Shown: positions 34,755-43,588, counted from the stretch's first letter. The stretch is DNA of 64,000 nt from UBA11540 sp045536425 (GCA_045536425.1 JAZSNN010000015.1:124001-188000); one strand, 5' to 3'. The notes: generated from the sequence alone by a model not told the origin. Made by a program: numbers and translations.

Positions 34755-35781
34755 TCTTGTCCTTGTTTTTTTGATATTTATTTTTCTTTCCTCTTGCCTT
34801 CCAAGTGTGCAATTATCGGAGCGCGCCATCGTGGAAGCGATAGGAATCGACAATTTTGACGGAAACTATACAATTTCGGTAGCGTATTATTATCCCGAAT
34901 CCAATAATGCTGAAACCAGTCAAACTTCGTTTGTAAAACACACCGCAAAAAGCATTTCCTCGGCAATAGCAGGAATAAATTCAAAGATAAGCAAAAAGTT
35001 GTACCTGGGTCACAACAATATAGTTGTGATTGGTGAAAGTGCCGCAGAAAATGATGTCTGGACTATTTTGAAATACTTTGACGCTGACCCACAGACAAAA
35101 GCTGATATCTGTGTTTTCGTGGCTGAAAATGCGGAAGAAATAATAGCATTCAAGAATGAAGACAGTGAAATAAATCCGCAAAATATGCTAAAGATAACAG
35201 AAAATTCACTGCAACTTGGCGCTGGCTGTGAATATAAGCTTTATAAAGCTGTTGCTATGGGTCAAAGCAGCACAAAAAGCTTTGTTCTTCCTTTTGGACG
35301 TATAACCGAAGAAAAACATTTCGAAATAGCAGGTAGTGTTCTGTTTAAAGACGGGGCTCTGGTTGATATACTTTCAAGCGAACAAACCCGCGGATTACAG
35401 TGGTACAACGCAAATATCAAAGGAAGCATAATCAGCTTAGAAGACTATGATATAGAAACTAAGCGTTGCGAAACGACTGTAAAAACTCTTGTAGTCAATA
35501 AAACTCCGGTTTTCAAAATAAATATATCAGTAGAACTCGCTCATCCAACAAAAGAACTAGACCTAAACGAAGAGGAAAAAATTTTAAGCTTGGCTAATTC
35601 TCTCATAGAACAAGAAACGAAAAAAGTAATCCACAAAGTATTTACAAAGCAGAAATGTGATATTTTCGGTTTTTCCGAACGTCTTGAAAACAAATTTCCA
35701 AATTTTACAATAACTTATACCGATTGGTATGAAAACTATACCGCCAATATCGAAGTTGTAGCTAACTGCCGATTTGATTGA
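34741..35781 (+). CDS. gerKC: Ger(x)C family spore germination lipoprotein, subunit C
   Basis: Lipoprotein subunit of the receptor, 346 residues. It has a signal peptide with lipobox LSSC (Cys19) and the family start SERAIVEAIGIDNFDGNYTISVAYYYP, YLGHNNIVVIGESAA, and the C-terminal domain ending in YTDWYENYTANIEVVANCRFD. The order A-B-C and the overlaps indicate one transcript. Required with a lipoprotein diacylglyceryl transferase for germination in relatives. Confidence 0.92.
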   Translation: MKRLSLVLVFLIFIFLSSCLPSVQLSERAIVEAIGIDNFDGNYTISVAYYYPESNNAETSQTSFVKHTAKSISSAIAGINSKISKKLYLGHNNIVVIGESAAENDVWTILKYFDADPQTKADICVFVAENAEEIIAFKNEDSEINPQNMLKITENSLQLGAGCEYKLYKAVAMGQSSTKSFVLPFGRITEEKHFEIAGSVLFKDGALVDILSSEQTRGLQWYNANIKGSIISLEDYDIETKRCETTVKTLVVNKTPVFKINISVELAHPTKELDLNEEEKILSLANSLIEQETKKVIHKVFTKQKCDIFGFSERLENKFPNFTITYTDWYENYTANIEVVANCRFD

Positions 35782-35824
35782 GAGATTTTAAGTAAAAAAA
35801 GTTCTAAGAAAACCCAAAAAACCC

Positions 35825-35853
35825 TTGACTTTGTAATAATAAGTTGATATAAT
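35825..35853 (+). promoter_or_regulatory. Sigma-A promoter of tRNA-Lys
   Basis: TTGACT (35825-35830), 17-bp spacer, TATAAT (35848-35853). Confidence 0.88.
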
Positions 35854-35859
35854 ATACAA

Positions 35860-35876
35860 GCGTTCTTTTTGAACGC
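35860..35876 (+). other. Hairpin between promoter and tRNA-Lys
   Basis: GCGTTC (35860-35865), T5 loop, GAACGC (35871-35876); it lies in the 5' leader of the precursor, four bases before the tRNA. Confidence 0.6.
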
Positions 35877-35880
35877 ACTT

Positions 35881-35956
35881 GAGCCACTAGCTCAGCTGGC
35901 AGAGCATTTGACTTTTAATCAAAGGGTCTGGGGTTCGAATCCCCAGTGGCTCACCA
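35881..35956 (+). tRNA. tRNA-Lys (UUU)
   Basis: 76 nt with encoded CCA. Acceptor GAGCCAC / GTGGCTC, D arm GCTCAGCTGGCAGAGC, anticodon loop CTTTTAA (anticodon UUU), T arm CTGGGGTTCGAATCCCCAG. Reads AAA and AAG. Confidence 0.98.
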
Positions 35957-35959
35957 AAA

Positions 35960-35991
35960 AAAGACGACCGATTTTACGGTCGTCTTTTTTT
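35960..35991 (+). terminator. Intrinsic terminator after tRNA-Lys
   Basis: 11-bp stem AAAGACGACCG / CGGTCGTCTTT (35960-35970 / 35977-35987) followed by T run. Confidence 0.92.
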
Positions 35992-36016
35992 ATTGTGAAA
36001 CAACAAGGTTCTCGGG

Positions 36017-36049
36017 TACCCACCCGCATTTTCAATGCGCTGGTGGGTG
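36017..36049. repeat. Bulged inverted repeat after cdd
   Basis: CGCATT / AATGCG with a 3-nt loop, a 2-nt bulge, then CCCACC / GGTGGG. It lies just beyond the cdd stop codon and could end the deo-cdd transcript, but no T run follows. Confidence 0.5.
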
Positions 36050-36055
36050 AGGTTC

Positions 36056-36454
36056 TTATAACATTTTACTGTCAAAAGCGGCAGGTATAAGTTCTGATAA
36101 TAAATATATCTTTTCTCTTTCTTTGTCTTTTAGGACAATCTTAAAATCAGGAGAGCAGAATTCAAGCAAAACCTGACGGCATACTCCGCAAGGGGCACAG
36201 AATTCGCTTTCTTCCCCTATTTTTCCGCCAACAACAGCTATGGCTTCAAACTCTCTTTCACCTTCGCTCACAGCTTTGAAAAATGCTGTTCTTTCCGCAC
36301 AGTTTGTTGGAGAAAAGCTTGCATTTTCAATGTTGCATCCGGTATATACATTACCGCTTTTTGTGAGAAGAGCTGCTCCTACACTGAATTTTGAATATGG
36401 AGCATAAGCGCTTTTTCGGGCTTGTTCCGCCTTTTCAATAAGTTTAGTATACAC
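36056..36454 (-). CDS. cdd: Cytidine deaminase
   Basis: Zn enzyme that turns cytidine and deoxycytidine into uridine and deoxyuridine for pyrimidine salvage. 132 residues, homotetramer-type; zinc ligands are visible in NCAERTAFF (Cys and catalytic Glu) near residue 55 and PCGVCRQ near residue 88. The GTG start at 36454 sits behind GAGGAGGAA at the end of deoB. Last gene of deoC-deoD-deoB-cdd on the minus strand. Confidence 0.96.
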   Translation of the reverse strand: MYTKLIEKAEQARKSAYAPYSKFSVGAALLTKSGNVYTGCNIENASFSPTNCAERTAFFKAVSEGEREFEAIAVVGGKIGEESEFCAPCGVCRQVLLEFCSPDFKIVLKDKEREKIYLLSELIPAAFDSKML

Positions 36455-36456
36455 AC

Positions 36457-37629
36457 TTATTCCTCCTCTTTTAAAATTTCCTTCAAGAAACTCTTTCCCG
36501 CAGTTTCTCCTTTATCTACCCCAAAATATTCGAGGATAGTAGCAGAGATGTCTGCAAACGATTCTCGTGTTTTAAGGTCTATTCCTTCTTTTATTCTATT
36601 ACCCAAAACAAGCATAGGCGTATACTCTCTGGAGTGGTCGGTAGACGGTGTAGATGGGTCACAGCCGTGGTCAGCAGTTATTATCAACAAATCGTCATCT
36701 CTAAGGTTATCAAGTAGGTTGCCTAGTTCAATGTCGAATTGGCTTAATGCTTTTGCATATCCATCAATATCGTTTCGATGACCGTATACAGAATCAAAAT
36801 CCACCAGGTTCACAAAACACAATCCCTCAAAATCTGTGTGAGAAATTTCGTTTGTAATCTTCATACCATCAGAGTTGTTTTTAGTGTGAAAGGCTTTAGT
36901 TATTCCCTTCCCTGCGAAGATATCGTTAATTTTACCCACAGAAACGGCCTCAAAACCGCTTTTAGAGAGCAAATCAAGCATAGTATCGCCAAAAGGAGCA
37001 AGTGAAAAATCGTGTCGATTCGAAGTTCGTACAAAAGGATGTTCACCTTTAAAAGGACGTGCGATGACGCGCCCAACAGCATATTCGCCAATAAGCATTT
37101 CGCGAGCGGTTTCGCAGATAGAATATAGTTCTTCGATTGGCACTACATCTTCGTGAGCTGCTACTTGGAAAACACTGTCTGCCGAGGTATACACAATAAG
37201 GTTTCCGGTTTTTATATGCTCCTCGCCATAATCTCTTATCACGTCAGTGCCCGAGTATGGTTTGTTGCATACCACTTTTCTGCCGACAGCATTTTCAAAT
37301 CCTTCCATAAGCTCTTTTGGAAATCCGTTTGGAAAGGTTGGTAGCGGATTTTCAGACACCAGACCTGCTATCTCCCAATGACCGACTGTCGTATCTTTTC
37401 CGTTTGAACGCTCACACATACGGGCAAAACTTGCCAGAGGGGCTTCAACTCCCCCGCCAACACCTTCAATATTGAAAAAACCGAGTTTTTCTAGGGTTGG
37501 GCAGTTGAAAAACTTGCTGGTTTTAATTGCTTTCAAGGTGTTACTGCCCTCATCGCCCCATCTGTGAGCATCGGGCATCTCGCCTATTCCAACACTGTCT
37601 AAGACTATCAAAAATACTCTTTTCGGCAT
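36457..37629 (-). CDS. deoB: Phosphopentomutase
   Basis: Converts (deoxy)ribose-1-phosphate to the 5-phosphate. Alkaline phosphatase superfamily enzyme of 390 residues with Mn-binding start FLIVLDSVGIGEMPDA, TVGHWEIAG and the C-terminal IITADHGCDPSTPSTDHSREYTP. It links the nucleoside phosphorylase deoD to the aldolase deoC. It lies 8 bp after deoD and 2 bp before cdd. Confidence 0.96.
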   Translation of the reverse strand: MPKRVFLIVLDSVGIGEMPDAHRWGDEGSNTLKAIKTSKFFNCPTLEKLGFFNIEGVGGGVEAPLASFARMCERSNGKDTTVGHWEIAGLVSENPLPTFPNGFPKELMEGFENAVGRKVVCNKPYSGTDVIRDYGEEHIKTGNLIVYTSADSVFQVAAHEDVVPIEELYSICETAREMLIGEYAVGRVIARPFKGEHPFVRTSNRHDFSLAPFGDTMLDLLSKSGFEAVSVGKINDIFAGKGITKAFHTKNNSDGMKITNEISHTDFEGLCFVNLVDFDSVYGHRNDIDGYAKALSQFDIELGNLLDNLRDDDLLIITADHGCDPSTPSTDHSREYTPMLVLGNRIKEGIDLKTRESFADISATILEYFGVDKGETAGKSFLKEILKEEE

Positions 37630-37637
37630 ATTTCACC

Positions 37638-38345
37638 TCAAGCAATTTCGAGTGCTATTTCCATCATTTTGGTAAAGGAATTTTGTCTTTCCTCTGCAGT
37701 TGTGTTTTCCTGTGGGTAAACAAAAGAATCACTGACAGTGCAGATGCAAAGGGCTTTTTTACCTGCTCTTGCTGCATTGCAATAGAGCGCCGCAGATTCC
37801 ATTTCGACACCCAAAACGCCCATTTTCGCCCACTCCATACCGGAATTTGCATCATCATAGAACATATCAGAAGAAAGGATGTTTCCAACTTTGTAATTGA
37901 CTCCCTTTTGCTCACAAAGTTCTACCGCTTTCTTGACCAAATCGAAGTCTGCGATAGGACAAAACGTTCCGGGAAGCTTGTACTGTGCAGCATAGTTTCC
38001 GTTTGTACAAGCACCCATTGCGATTATAATATCGCGAACGTGCAAATCTTTGTCAAAGCTTCCGCAAGAGCCTACGCGGATGATGTTGTCAACATCATAA
38101 AAGTTGAAGAGCTCATAGGAGTAAATACCAATCGAAGGCTGACCCATTCCCGAAGCCATAACAGAAACTCTTTTACCTTTATAGTAGCCTGTATAGCCGT
38201 TTATTCCGCGAACTTCGTTTACAAGCACTGCATCTTCAAGGAAGTTTTCTGCAATAAATTTTGCTCTCAAAGGGTCACCGGGCATTAGAATAGTTTTTGC
38301 AAAATCGCCCTTTTTGGCAGTTATATGTGGAGTTGGTATGCTCAT
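37638..38345 (-). CDS. deoD: Purine-nucleoside phosphorylase, DeoD type
   Basis: Phosphorolysis of purine (deoxy)nucleosides to base and pentose-1-phosphate. The 235-residue protein has the DeoD signature MPGDPLRAKFIAENFLEDA, IGIYSYELFNFYDVDNIIRVGSCGS and EMESAALYCNAA. Its ATG overlaps the deoC stop by 4 bp (ATGA), so translation is coupled. Confidence 0.96.
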   Translation of the reverse strand: MSIPTPHITAKKGDFAKTILMPGDPLRAKFIAENFLEDAVLVNEVRGINGYTGYYKGKRVSVMASGMGQPSIGIYSYELFNFYDVDNIIRVGSCGSFDKDLHVRDIIIAMGACTNGNYAAQYKLPGTFCPIADFDLVKKAVELCEQKGVNYKVGNILSSDMFYDDANSGMEWAKMGVLGVEMESAALYCNAARAGKKALCICTVSDSFVYPQENTTAEERQNSFTKMMEIALEIA

Positions 38346-39001
38346 TTTTGTTCCCCTTCCTTTACAATTCTTACAACTCTACTTGTACCGAGCCTTGAGG
38401 CTCCAAGGTTTATAAAATCTTCGGCATCACAGACGGTTGATATACCACCTGCCGCCTTTATTTTGACGTCCTTTCCAACGTGCTTTGCAAACAAGGCCAC
38501 GTCTTCTTTTGTGGCACCTGCAGTTGAAAATCCCGTCGAGGTTTTTATATATTCTGCACCGCTTTCGGTGACAATTTCGCACATCTTAGCCTTTTCTTCA
38601 TCGGTCAAAAGACAGGTTTCGATAATTACCTTCAACAATGTATTTTTGCAGGTATCTTTTACTGCTTTTATATCCTCGAGGACGAAACCATAATTTTTTG
38701 CGCGGAGCTCACCGATGTTGATGACCATATCAATCTCGTCTGCACCGTTTTTTATAGCCTCTGCCGTTTCAAAGCATTTTACAGCGGTTGTATTATATCC
38801 GTTCGGAAAGCCGACTACAGTACATATTTTGAGGCGTTCTCCCACATATTCCTTTGCCTTTTTGACATAGCAAGGCGGTATGCAGACAGAAGCCAAATTA
38901 TATTTCATCCCGTCATCACAGATAGCCTTTACATCTTCCCAAGTAGCTGTCTGTGAAAGAATCGTGTGGTCACATTTTGATAGAATGTCATTAATCGTCA
39001 T
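38342..39001 (-). CDS. deoC: Deoxyribose-phosphate aldolase
   Basis: Splits deoxyribose-5-phosphate into acetaldehyde and glyceraldehyde-3-phosphate. 219 residues, class I aldolase TIM barrel with the Schiff-base Lys in YIKTSTGFSTAGAT, the second Lys in IKAAGGIS, and GFPNGYNTTAVK near the front. First gene of the deo operon; a promoter lies just upstream, back to back with that of the alpha/beta hydrolase. Confidence 0.95.
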   Translation of the reverse strand: MTINDILSKCDHTILSQTATWEDVKAICDDGMKYNLASVCIPPCYVKKAKEYVGERLKICTVVGFPNGYNTTAVKCFETAEAIKNGADEIDMVINIGELRAKNYGFVLEDIKAVKDTCKNTLLKVIIETCLLTDEEKAKMCEIVTESGAEYIKTSTGFSTAGATKEDVALFAKHVGKDVKIKAAGGISTVCDAEDFINLGASRLGTSRVVRIVKEGEQK

Positions 39002-39030
39002 AATAAACCTCGCTTTTGTTTGTTAATTAT

Positions 39031-39059
39031 ATTATGCCACACTTTTTCTTTAGTGTAAA
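39031..39059 (-). promoter_or_regulatory. Promoter of the deoC-deoD-deoB-cdd operon
   Basis: Minus strand TTTACA (39059-39054), 17-bp spacer, CATAAT (39036-39031). Confidence 0.65.
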
Positions 39060-39060
39060 G

Positions 39061-39089
39061 TTGACTTTTATAAATCAGAAAGTTAAAAT
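39061..39089 (+). promoter_or_regulatory. Promoter of the alpha/beta hydrolase gene
   Basis: TTGACT (39061-39066), 17-bp spacer, TAAAAT (39084-39089); its -35 is one base away from the -35 of the divergent deo promoter. Confidence 0.68.
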
Positions 39090-39117
39090 ATATATATTAT
39101 CTTTCACGGAGGCAAAA

Positions 39118-40068
39118 ATGACATTTATAATAGTTATTCTATGCGTTGCGGCTGTCGTTCTTGCCGTTTCGTATATAACCTATCTAAAAGCTTTTCACAA
39201 TCCTACAAAAGAAAAATCAAATCTCTTAAAGCTACCCGACAATTCACAATACGATGAGTTCAGAGAAAAAACGAACGCACTCGTTGATATTATGCATAAA
39301 ACCCCTTTTGAAACTGTAGAAATAACATCATACGACGGATTGAAGCTCTTTGCCAGATACTACCATTACAAAGACGGAGCACCCTTGCACATACAGTTTC
39401 ACGGATATAAAGGAAGCGCATTCAGAGATTTTTGCGGCAATGCCGTTTTGGCAGAAAAACTTGGCTTCAACGCTCTTATTGTCGACCAGAGAGGACACGG
39501 AAACAGCGATGGAAATACCATCTGTTTTGGAATTAAAGAGCGATTTGATGTTCTCAGTTGGATAGGTTTTGCCCTTGACAGATTTGGAGATGATTTGTCG
39601 ATAATTTTGTCAGGTGTTTCGATGGGCTCTGCTACTGTTTTAATGGCATCAGACTTGGAGCTTCCAAAAAACGTAAAAGGTATCGTTACCGACTGTCCGT
39701 TTTCCTCTCCGTTTGATATTATTAACACCGTCTGTCAACGTGATATTGGCATATCTCCAAAGCTCGCATATCCTTTTCTGATGCTGGGTGCGAGACTTTT
39801 TGCAGACATCAATTTGAAGTCTGTAACCGCAACAGAATGTGGTAAAAAAGCCACTGTGCCAATTCTGATAATTCACGGCGAAGATGACCGATTTGTACCC
39901 TGCGAAATGAGCCGAGAAATATACAACGCAAACCCAAGTCTTGTAAAGCTCGAAACCTTTGCAGATGCAGGACACGGATTGAGCTTTATGAAGGACACCG
40001 AAAGGTACGAAAAGGTATTGGGAGACTTCTTAAACTACTGTCATAACAAAAACAAACCGACCATATAG
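39118..40068 (+). CDS. Alpha/beta hydrolase, membrane-anchored
   Basis: Hydrolase of 316 residues with unknown substrate. An N-terminal membrane helix (about residues 2-24) precedes the alpha/beta fold. The nucleophile elbow is GVSMGSA, the oxyanion region HGYKGSAFRDF, the acid GEDDRFVP and the catalytic His DAGHGLSF. It resembles the YqkD/BAAT-like extracellular-facing hydrolases of Firmicutes. ATG 39118 behind GGAGG is chosen; the upstream frame covers the promoter and is not coding. Confidence 0.88.
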   Translation: MTFIIVILCVAAVVLAVSYITYLKAFHNPTKEKSNLLKLPDNSQYDEFREKTNALVDIMHKTPFETVEITSYDGLKLFARYYHYKDGAPLHIQFHGYKGSAFRDFCGNAVLAEKLGFNALIVDQRGHGNSDGNTICFGIKERFDVLSWIGFALDRFGDDLSIILSGVSMGSATVLMASDLELPKNVKGIVTDCPFSSPFDIINTVCQRDIGISPKLAYPFLMLGARLFADINLKSVTATECGKKATVPILIIHGEDDRFVPCEMSREIYNANPSLVKLETFADAGHGLSFMKDTERYEKVLGDFLNYCHNKNKPTI

Positions 40069-40083
40069 GTCGGTTTGTTTTTT
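40050..40083 (+). terminator. Bidirectional terminator between hydrolase and azlD
   Basis: 13-bp stem AAACAAACCGACC / GGTCGGTTTGTTT (40050-40062 / 40068-40080) with ATATA loop, overlapping the hydrolase stop codon, then T run. Confidence 0.92.
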
Positions 40084-40393
40084 AACATATTCTAATTATC
40101 AACTCGACTAAATATACAACTGCACAGGAACTTGCGGCGACTACTACTAAACTTTTTTCAAAATATGAAAGTAGCATTGCTATCGCAAAACCTGCCACAG
40201 CCGCGACCACATATGAGGTCGAAGTGAAGATGGCAGGTATCGTCATAACGCTAAGAACCGCATATGGTATGTAATACAAGAAAGAGAGAACGAATTTGTT
40301 TTTTATCTTCTTTTTGATTAGAACTAGCGGAAGCATTCTTATCAGATAGGTAATCCCCGCCATAGTAAGAAGATACAACCAAAAATTAGGCAT
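40082..40393 (-). CDS. azlD: AzlD family branched-chain amino acid transport protein
   Basis: Small membrane subunit (103 residues, about four helices) of the AzlCD exporter for branched-chain amino acids or analogues. Start ...YLLTMAGITYLIRMLPLVLI and end VVYLVELIIRIC fit the family. It overlaps azlC by 8 bp on the minus strand. Confidence 0.9.
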   Translation of the reverse strand: MPNFWLYLLTMAGITYLIRMLPLVLIKKKIKNKFVLSFLYYIPYAVLSVMTIPAIFTSTSYVVAAVAGFAIAMLLSYFEKSLVVVAASSCAVVYLVELIIRIC

Positions 40394-41102
40394 TAGCAGT
40401 ACCCTCCTCTCCTATCGGAGCTACAATTGCAAAAATCGCGCTCGCAACAACGGCACATATTATTATTGCAAAACCGCTTGGCACTGTTTTTAAAAGAGGT
40501 ATATATTCAAAAGCACAGCTCAAGACTATTGCTGTGAGGACGCAGAAGGCTGTCGCCTTGTTTTTCTTTGTTTGCGGAACAACAATAGCAACAAACATTC
40601 CATATATCGCAATACCAAGCGCAGAAATTATCGCCGCTGGAAGAATGTTTCCCGCACTGGCACCGAGTAACGTTCCCAAACTCCAACCCAAATATGGAGT
40701 CAAAATCAGTCCGTAGAGGTAGTTTCTGCCAACAGTTCCGTCGTTTGATGATGCAACGGCAAAAACCTCGTCGGTGTTGACAAAAGAAATGACAAATCTA
40801 TCAAAAAGTCTGACATTTGAATCGAGCTTTTGCGACAAAGAAACCGACATCAAAGCATATCTGAGGTTTATAACAAGCTGTGCCACAGCTAGTTCTATGA
40901 ATGTTCCGCCCGAAGCTATAATTGGAATTGCAGCTTGTTGACCTGCGGAAGTAACGTTCGACATTGAGATAAAAAGTGCTTCTAAAATTGAAAAGCCCTT
41001 TCCAACCGCAAATATTCCAAACGCAAATGCTACCGACAGATATCCAAAGCAGATTGGAAGTCCGTCGACAACACCTTTTATAAAACTGTTATTTTGCTTC
41101 AT
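40386..41102 (-). CDS. azlC: AzlC family branched-chain amino acid permease
   Basis: Membrane protein of 238 residues with about seven helices, of the AzlC/YgaZ family. The N-terminus GVVDGLPICFGYLSVAFAFGIFAVGKG and the segment SNVTSAGQQAA, and SFVNTDEVFAV are typical. It forms a two-gene unit with azlD and has its own promoter. Export of branched-chain amino acids or azaleucine is the family role; the real cargo here is inferred. Confidence 0.92.
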   Translation of the reverse strand: MKQNNSFIKGVVDGLPICFGYLSVAFAFGIFAVGKGFSILEALFISMSNVTSAGQQAAIPIIASGGTFIELAVAQLVINLRYALMSVSLSQKLDSNVRLFDRFVISFVNTDEVFAVASSNDGTVGRNYLYGLILTPYLGWSLGTLLGASAGNILPAAIISALGIAIYGMFVAIVVPQTKKNKATAFCVLTAIVLSCAFEYIPLLKTVPSGFAIIICAVVASAIFAIVAPIGEEGTANA

Positions 41103-41136
41103 TGTTTTCGCCTCTAATATGACATAATACCCTCAT

Positions 41137-41165
41137 ATTGTATCACAAGCAAACCCAAAATTCAA
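41137..41165 (-). promoter_or_regulatory. Promoter of azlCD
   Basis: Minus strand TTGAAT (41165-41160), 17-bp spacer, TACAAT (41142-41137). Confidence 0.68.
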
Positions 41166-41166
41166 C

Positions 41167-41198
41167 AAAAATCCCGTCCGCCTTTCTTGCGAACGGGA
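41167..41198 (-). terminator. Intrinsic terminator after the helical protein gene
   Basis: 10-bp stem (41172-41181 with 41189-41198, one wobble), followed on the minus strand by a T run; just upstream of the azlC promoter. Confidence 0.82.
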
Positions 41199-41203
41199 AA
41201 TTT

Positions 41204-41638
41204 TTATAGATACCCTCTGATATCTACTGCTAGCTTTTCTTCTAGGTTTATGAGTCTTTTTGTTATATCCTTCGAAACTTCGTCTGCCGCCTTGTACTTG
41301 TTAAGATACATATTCAGAGATTTGACACCCATATTGCATCCGTCGGTCATCAGGTCTGCGATTGTCCCGTCAGATTCGTTCATCACAAGCTTCATATTGG
41401 TTTTCATCCAAGACATACCTTTTGCAATCGGATTTGGGTCTTTTCCCTCGTCCTCATACTTTCCTAGGAGTTGTTGGATTTCTGTATTTAGTTCCTCGTG
41501 TTCATTTCTGCATTTTCTCAAAAGCTTTTGAAGATTATCGGAGCTTACGTAGTCGACCACATCATCAATGGATGATACACCCATTTTTATACCTGCATCA
41601 CATTCACGCAAAAGTCTTATTGTATCTTGTTCTATCAT
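41204..41638 (-). CDS. Ferritin-like helical-bundle protein of unknown function
   Basis: 144-residue, mostly helical, hydrophilic protein without cysteine or signal peptide. It starts MIEQDTIRLLRECDAGIKMGVSSIDDV and ends ...TKRLINLEEKLAVDIRGYL, with heptad-like Leu spacing across four long helices. It resembles DUF2383-like/ferritin-like four-helix proteins common in Firmicutes, but I cannot name the family with certainty. AAGGAAGG precedes ATG 41638. It lies between ygiQ and azlC and ends at a terminator. Confidence 0.7.
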   Translation of the reverse strand: MIEQDTIRLLRECDAGIKMGVSSIDDVVDYVSSDNLQKLLRKCRNEHEELNTEIQQLLGKYEDEGKDPNPIAKGMSWMKTNMKLVMNESDGTIADLMTDGCNMGVKSLNMYLNKYKAADEVSKDITKRLINLEEKLAVDIRGYL

Positions 41639-41705
41639 AAAATCCTTCCTTTCTCGATAGTATTGTGCCCAAAAATGCAAAAAATAAAGCACTCAAAAGA
41701 GCGCT

Positions 41706-43571
41706 TTATCTTTTCTTTTTATACGTTTGTTTTTTACTAGGCTTTGTACGGTTGAAATTTTGCTGTTTTTGTACAGGGTCTGGTGCAACAAGACAATTCT
41801 TGCCCGTACCAATCAAATCAGTTCTACCAGCCTTTTTCAAGGCTTCTAGAACAATTTTTTTATTCTCGGGTCTAAAGTATTGCAAAAGTGCTCTTTGCTC
41901 TGCTTTTTCGCGTGGGGTTCTCGGGACGTAAACAGTTTCCATCGTGTATGGATCTAGTCCCGTGTAAAACATACATGTGGATACAGTTCCCGGTGTTGGA
42001 TAAAAATCCTGCACCTGTTCGGGTCTCATTCCCTCTTTTTTGAGGAATAAAGACAGTTCAATCGCGTCATTGATAGTGCTTCCGGGATGCGAAGACATCA
42101 AATACGGTACGAGATACTGTTTTTTACCCACTTTTTCAGTGATCTCATAAAAACGTTTTTTAAAGCGGTTGTACACCTCTACGGGAGGTTTACCCATACG
42201 CTTGAGTACATTTGTTGAACAGTGCTCGGGTGCAACCTTGAGTTGTCCGCTAACGTGATGTTCGACAAGCTCTTTGAAGAAGGTTTCGTCCTCATCCGCA
42301 ATTAAATAGTCAAATCTAATTCCGGAACGGATAAACACTTTTTTGATTTTTGGAAGCTTTCTGAGTTTGCGTAAAAGCGAGAGATAATCGCTATGGTCAA
42401 CCTTTACTGCGGGACACATCGAGGGCGCAAGGCACTTTTTGTCCGCGCAAAGTCCTTTCTTCAACTGTCCGTCACAAGATGGGGCTCTAAAGTTAGCAGT
42501 AGGACCACCGACATCGTGGATATATCCTTTGAAATCAGGCATTTCTGTGATGATTTTTGCTTCATCTATAACAGACTCGTGGCTTCTGCAGGAAATTTGT
42601 CTTCCCTGATGGTAAGCGAGAGAACAAAAGTTACAAGCACCATAACATCCACGGTTGTGAATTATCGAAAACTTCACCTCTTCAATGCCGGGAACTCCTC
42701 CCAAGGCTTCATAGGATGGATGATAGTTTCGCATAAAAGGCAAAGAATATACTTTGTCCATCTCATCGGTAGTTAATGGCGCCATCGGAGGAACCTGTAC
42801 GACTATAGTATCACCGTGGCGCTGAATAACGGTCTTTCCTCTGACAGCGTCGTGCTCTTGCTGTTGAATCTTGCAAGATTCGGCATATTTGCGTTTTCCC
42901 ATCTCAGTTGGCTGTGAAACCGCCTCAAAGCTCGGGCATTCCTTTACAGGCATTGGTTTATAGTCGCGGGTTTTAACCTTATAACAGGTGCCGCGAATAT
43001 CAGTGAGTGAAGATATTTCTTCACCGCTATTTAATCTGTCTGCAATTTCGACGATGTGCTTCTCGCCCATTCCGTACATCAAAAGGTCTGCATCGGAATC
43101 AATCAAAATAGACGGACGCACTTTATCATCCCAATAATCATAGTGTGCAAATCTGCGAAGCGAAGCTTCGAGTCCGCCGATTGCTATCGGTACATCACCA
43201 AAAAGCTTTCTGAGACGCTGAGAATAGACTATTGTAGCTCGATCAGGGCGTTTTCCCGCCTTTCCCCCTGGTGTATAAGCATCGTCACTACGGGGCTTTT
43301 TTGCGGCCGTATAGTGCGCAACCATTGAATCAATATTGCCACCGTTTACAAGAAAGGCAAGGCGAGGTCTTCCAAAGACTGTAAAATCAGCATCAGACCT
43401 CGGTTGAGAAACTATGCAGACTCGATACCCCGCATTTTCGAGCACACGGGATATTATGGCAGTACCGAACGAAGGGTGGTCAACGTAGGCATCTCCCGTA
43501 ACAAGCACGAAATCTGCTTCTTCCCATCCTCTGTCGAGCATTTCTTTTTTTGTAATCGGTAAAAACGGCAT
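41706..43571 (-). CDS. YgiQ family radical SAM protein
   Basis: Large radical SAM enzyme of unknown reaction, 621 residues. N-terminal part with GYRVCIVSQP and YGMGEKHIVEIADRLN (cobalamin-domain-like), conserved GGLEASLRRFAHYDYWD, then the SAM cluster motif GCYGACNFC near residue 320 with SLAYHQGRQISCRS, and further cysteines (CADKKCLAPSMCP). The last 20 residues are strongly basic (RTKPSKKQTYKKKR), as in many YgiQ proteins. Start ATG 43571. It precedes the helical protein gene by 67 bp. Confidence 0.93.
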   Translation of the reverse strand: MPFLPITKKEMLDRGWEEADFVLVTGDAYVDHPSFGTAIISRVLENAGYRVCIVSQPRSDADFTVFGRPRLAFLVNGGNIDSMVAHYTAAKKPRSDDAYTPGGKAGKRPDRATIVYSQRLRKLFGDVPIAIGGLEASLRRFAHYDYWDDKVRPSILIDSDADLLMYGMGEKHIVEIADRLNSGEEISSLTDIRGTCYKVKTRDYKPMPVKECPSFEAVSQPTEMGKRKYAESCKIQQQEHDAVRGKTVIQRHGDTIVVQVPPMAPLTTDEMDKVYSLPFMRNYHPSYEALGGVPGIEEVKFSIIHNRGCYGACNFCSLAYHQGRQISCRSHESVIDEAKIITEMPDFKGYIHDVGGPTANFRAPSCDGQLKKGLCADKKCLAPSMCPAVKVDHSDYLSLLRKLRKLPKIKKVFIRSGIRFDYLIADEDETFFKELVEHHVSGQLKVAPEHCSTNVLKRMGKPPVEVYNRFKKRFYEITEKVGKKQYLVPYLMSSHPGSTINDAIELSLFLKKEGMRPEQVQDFYPTPGTVSTCMFYTGLDPYTMETVYVPRTPREKAEQRALLQYFRPENKKIVLEALKKAGRTDLIGTGKNCLVAPDPVQKQQNFNRTKPSKKQTYKKKR

Positions 43572-43588
43572 TATATTACTTCCTGAGT

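Noticed and set aside
37527..38288. 250-codon plus-strand frame opposite deoD/deoB
   Set aside because: Antisense of two certain genes; no start signal.
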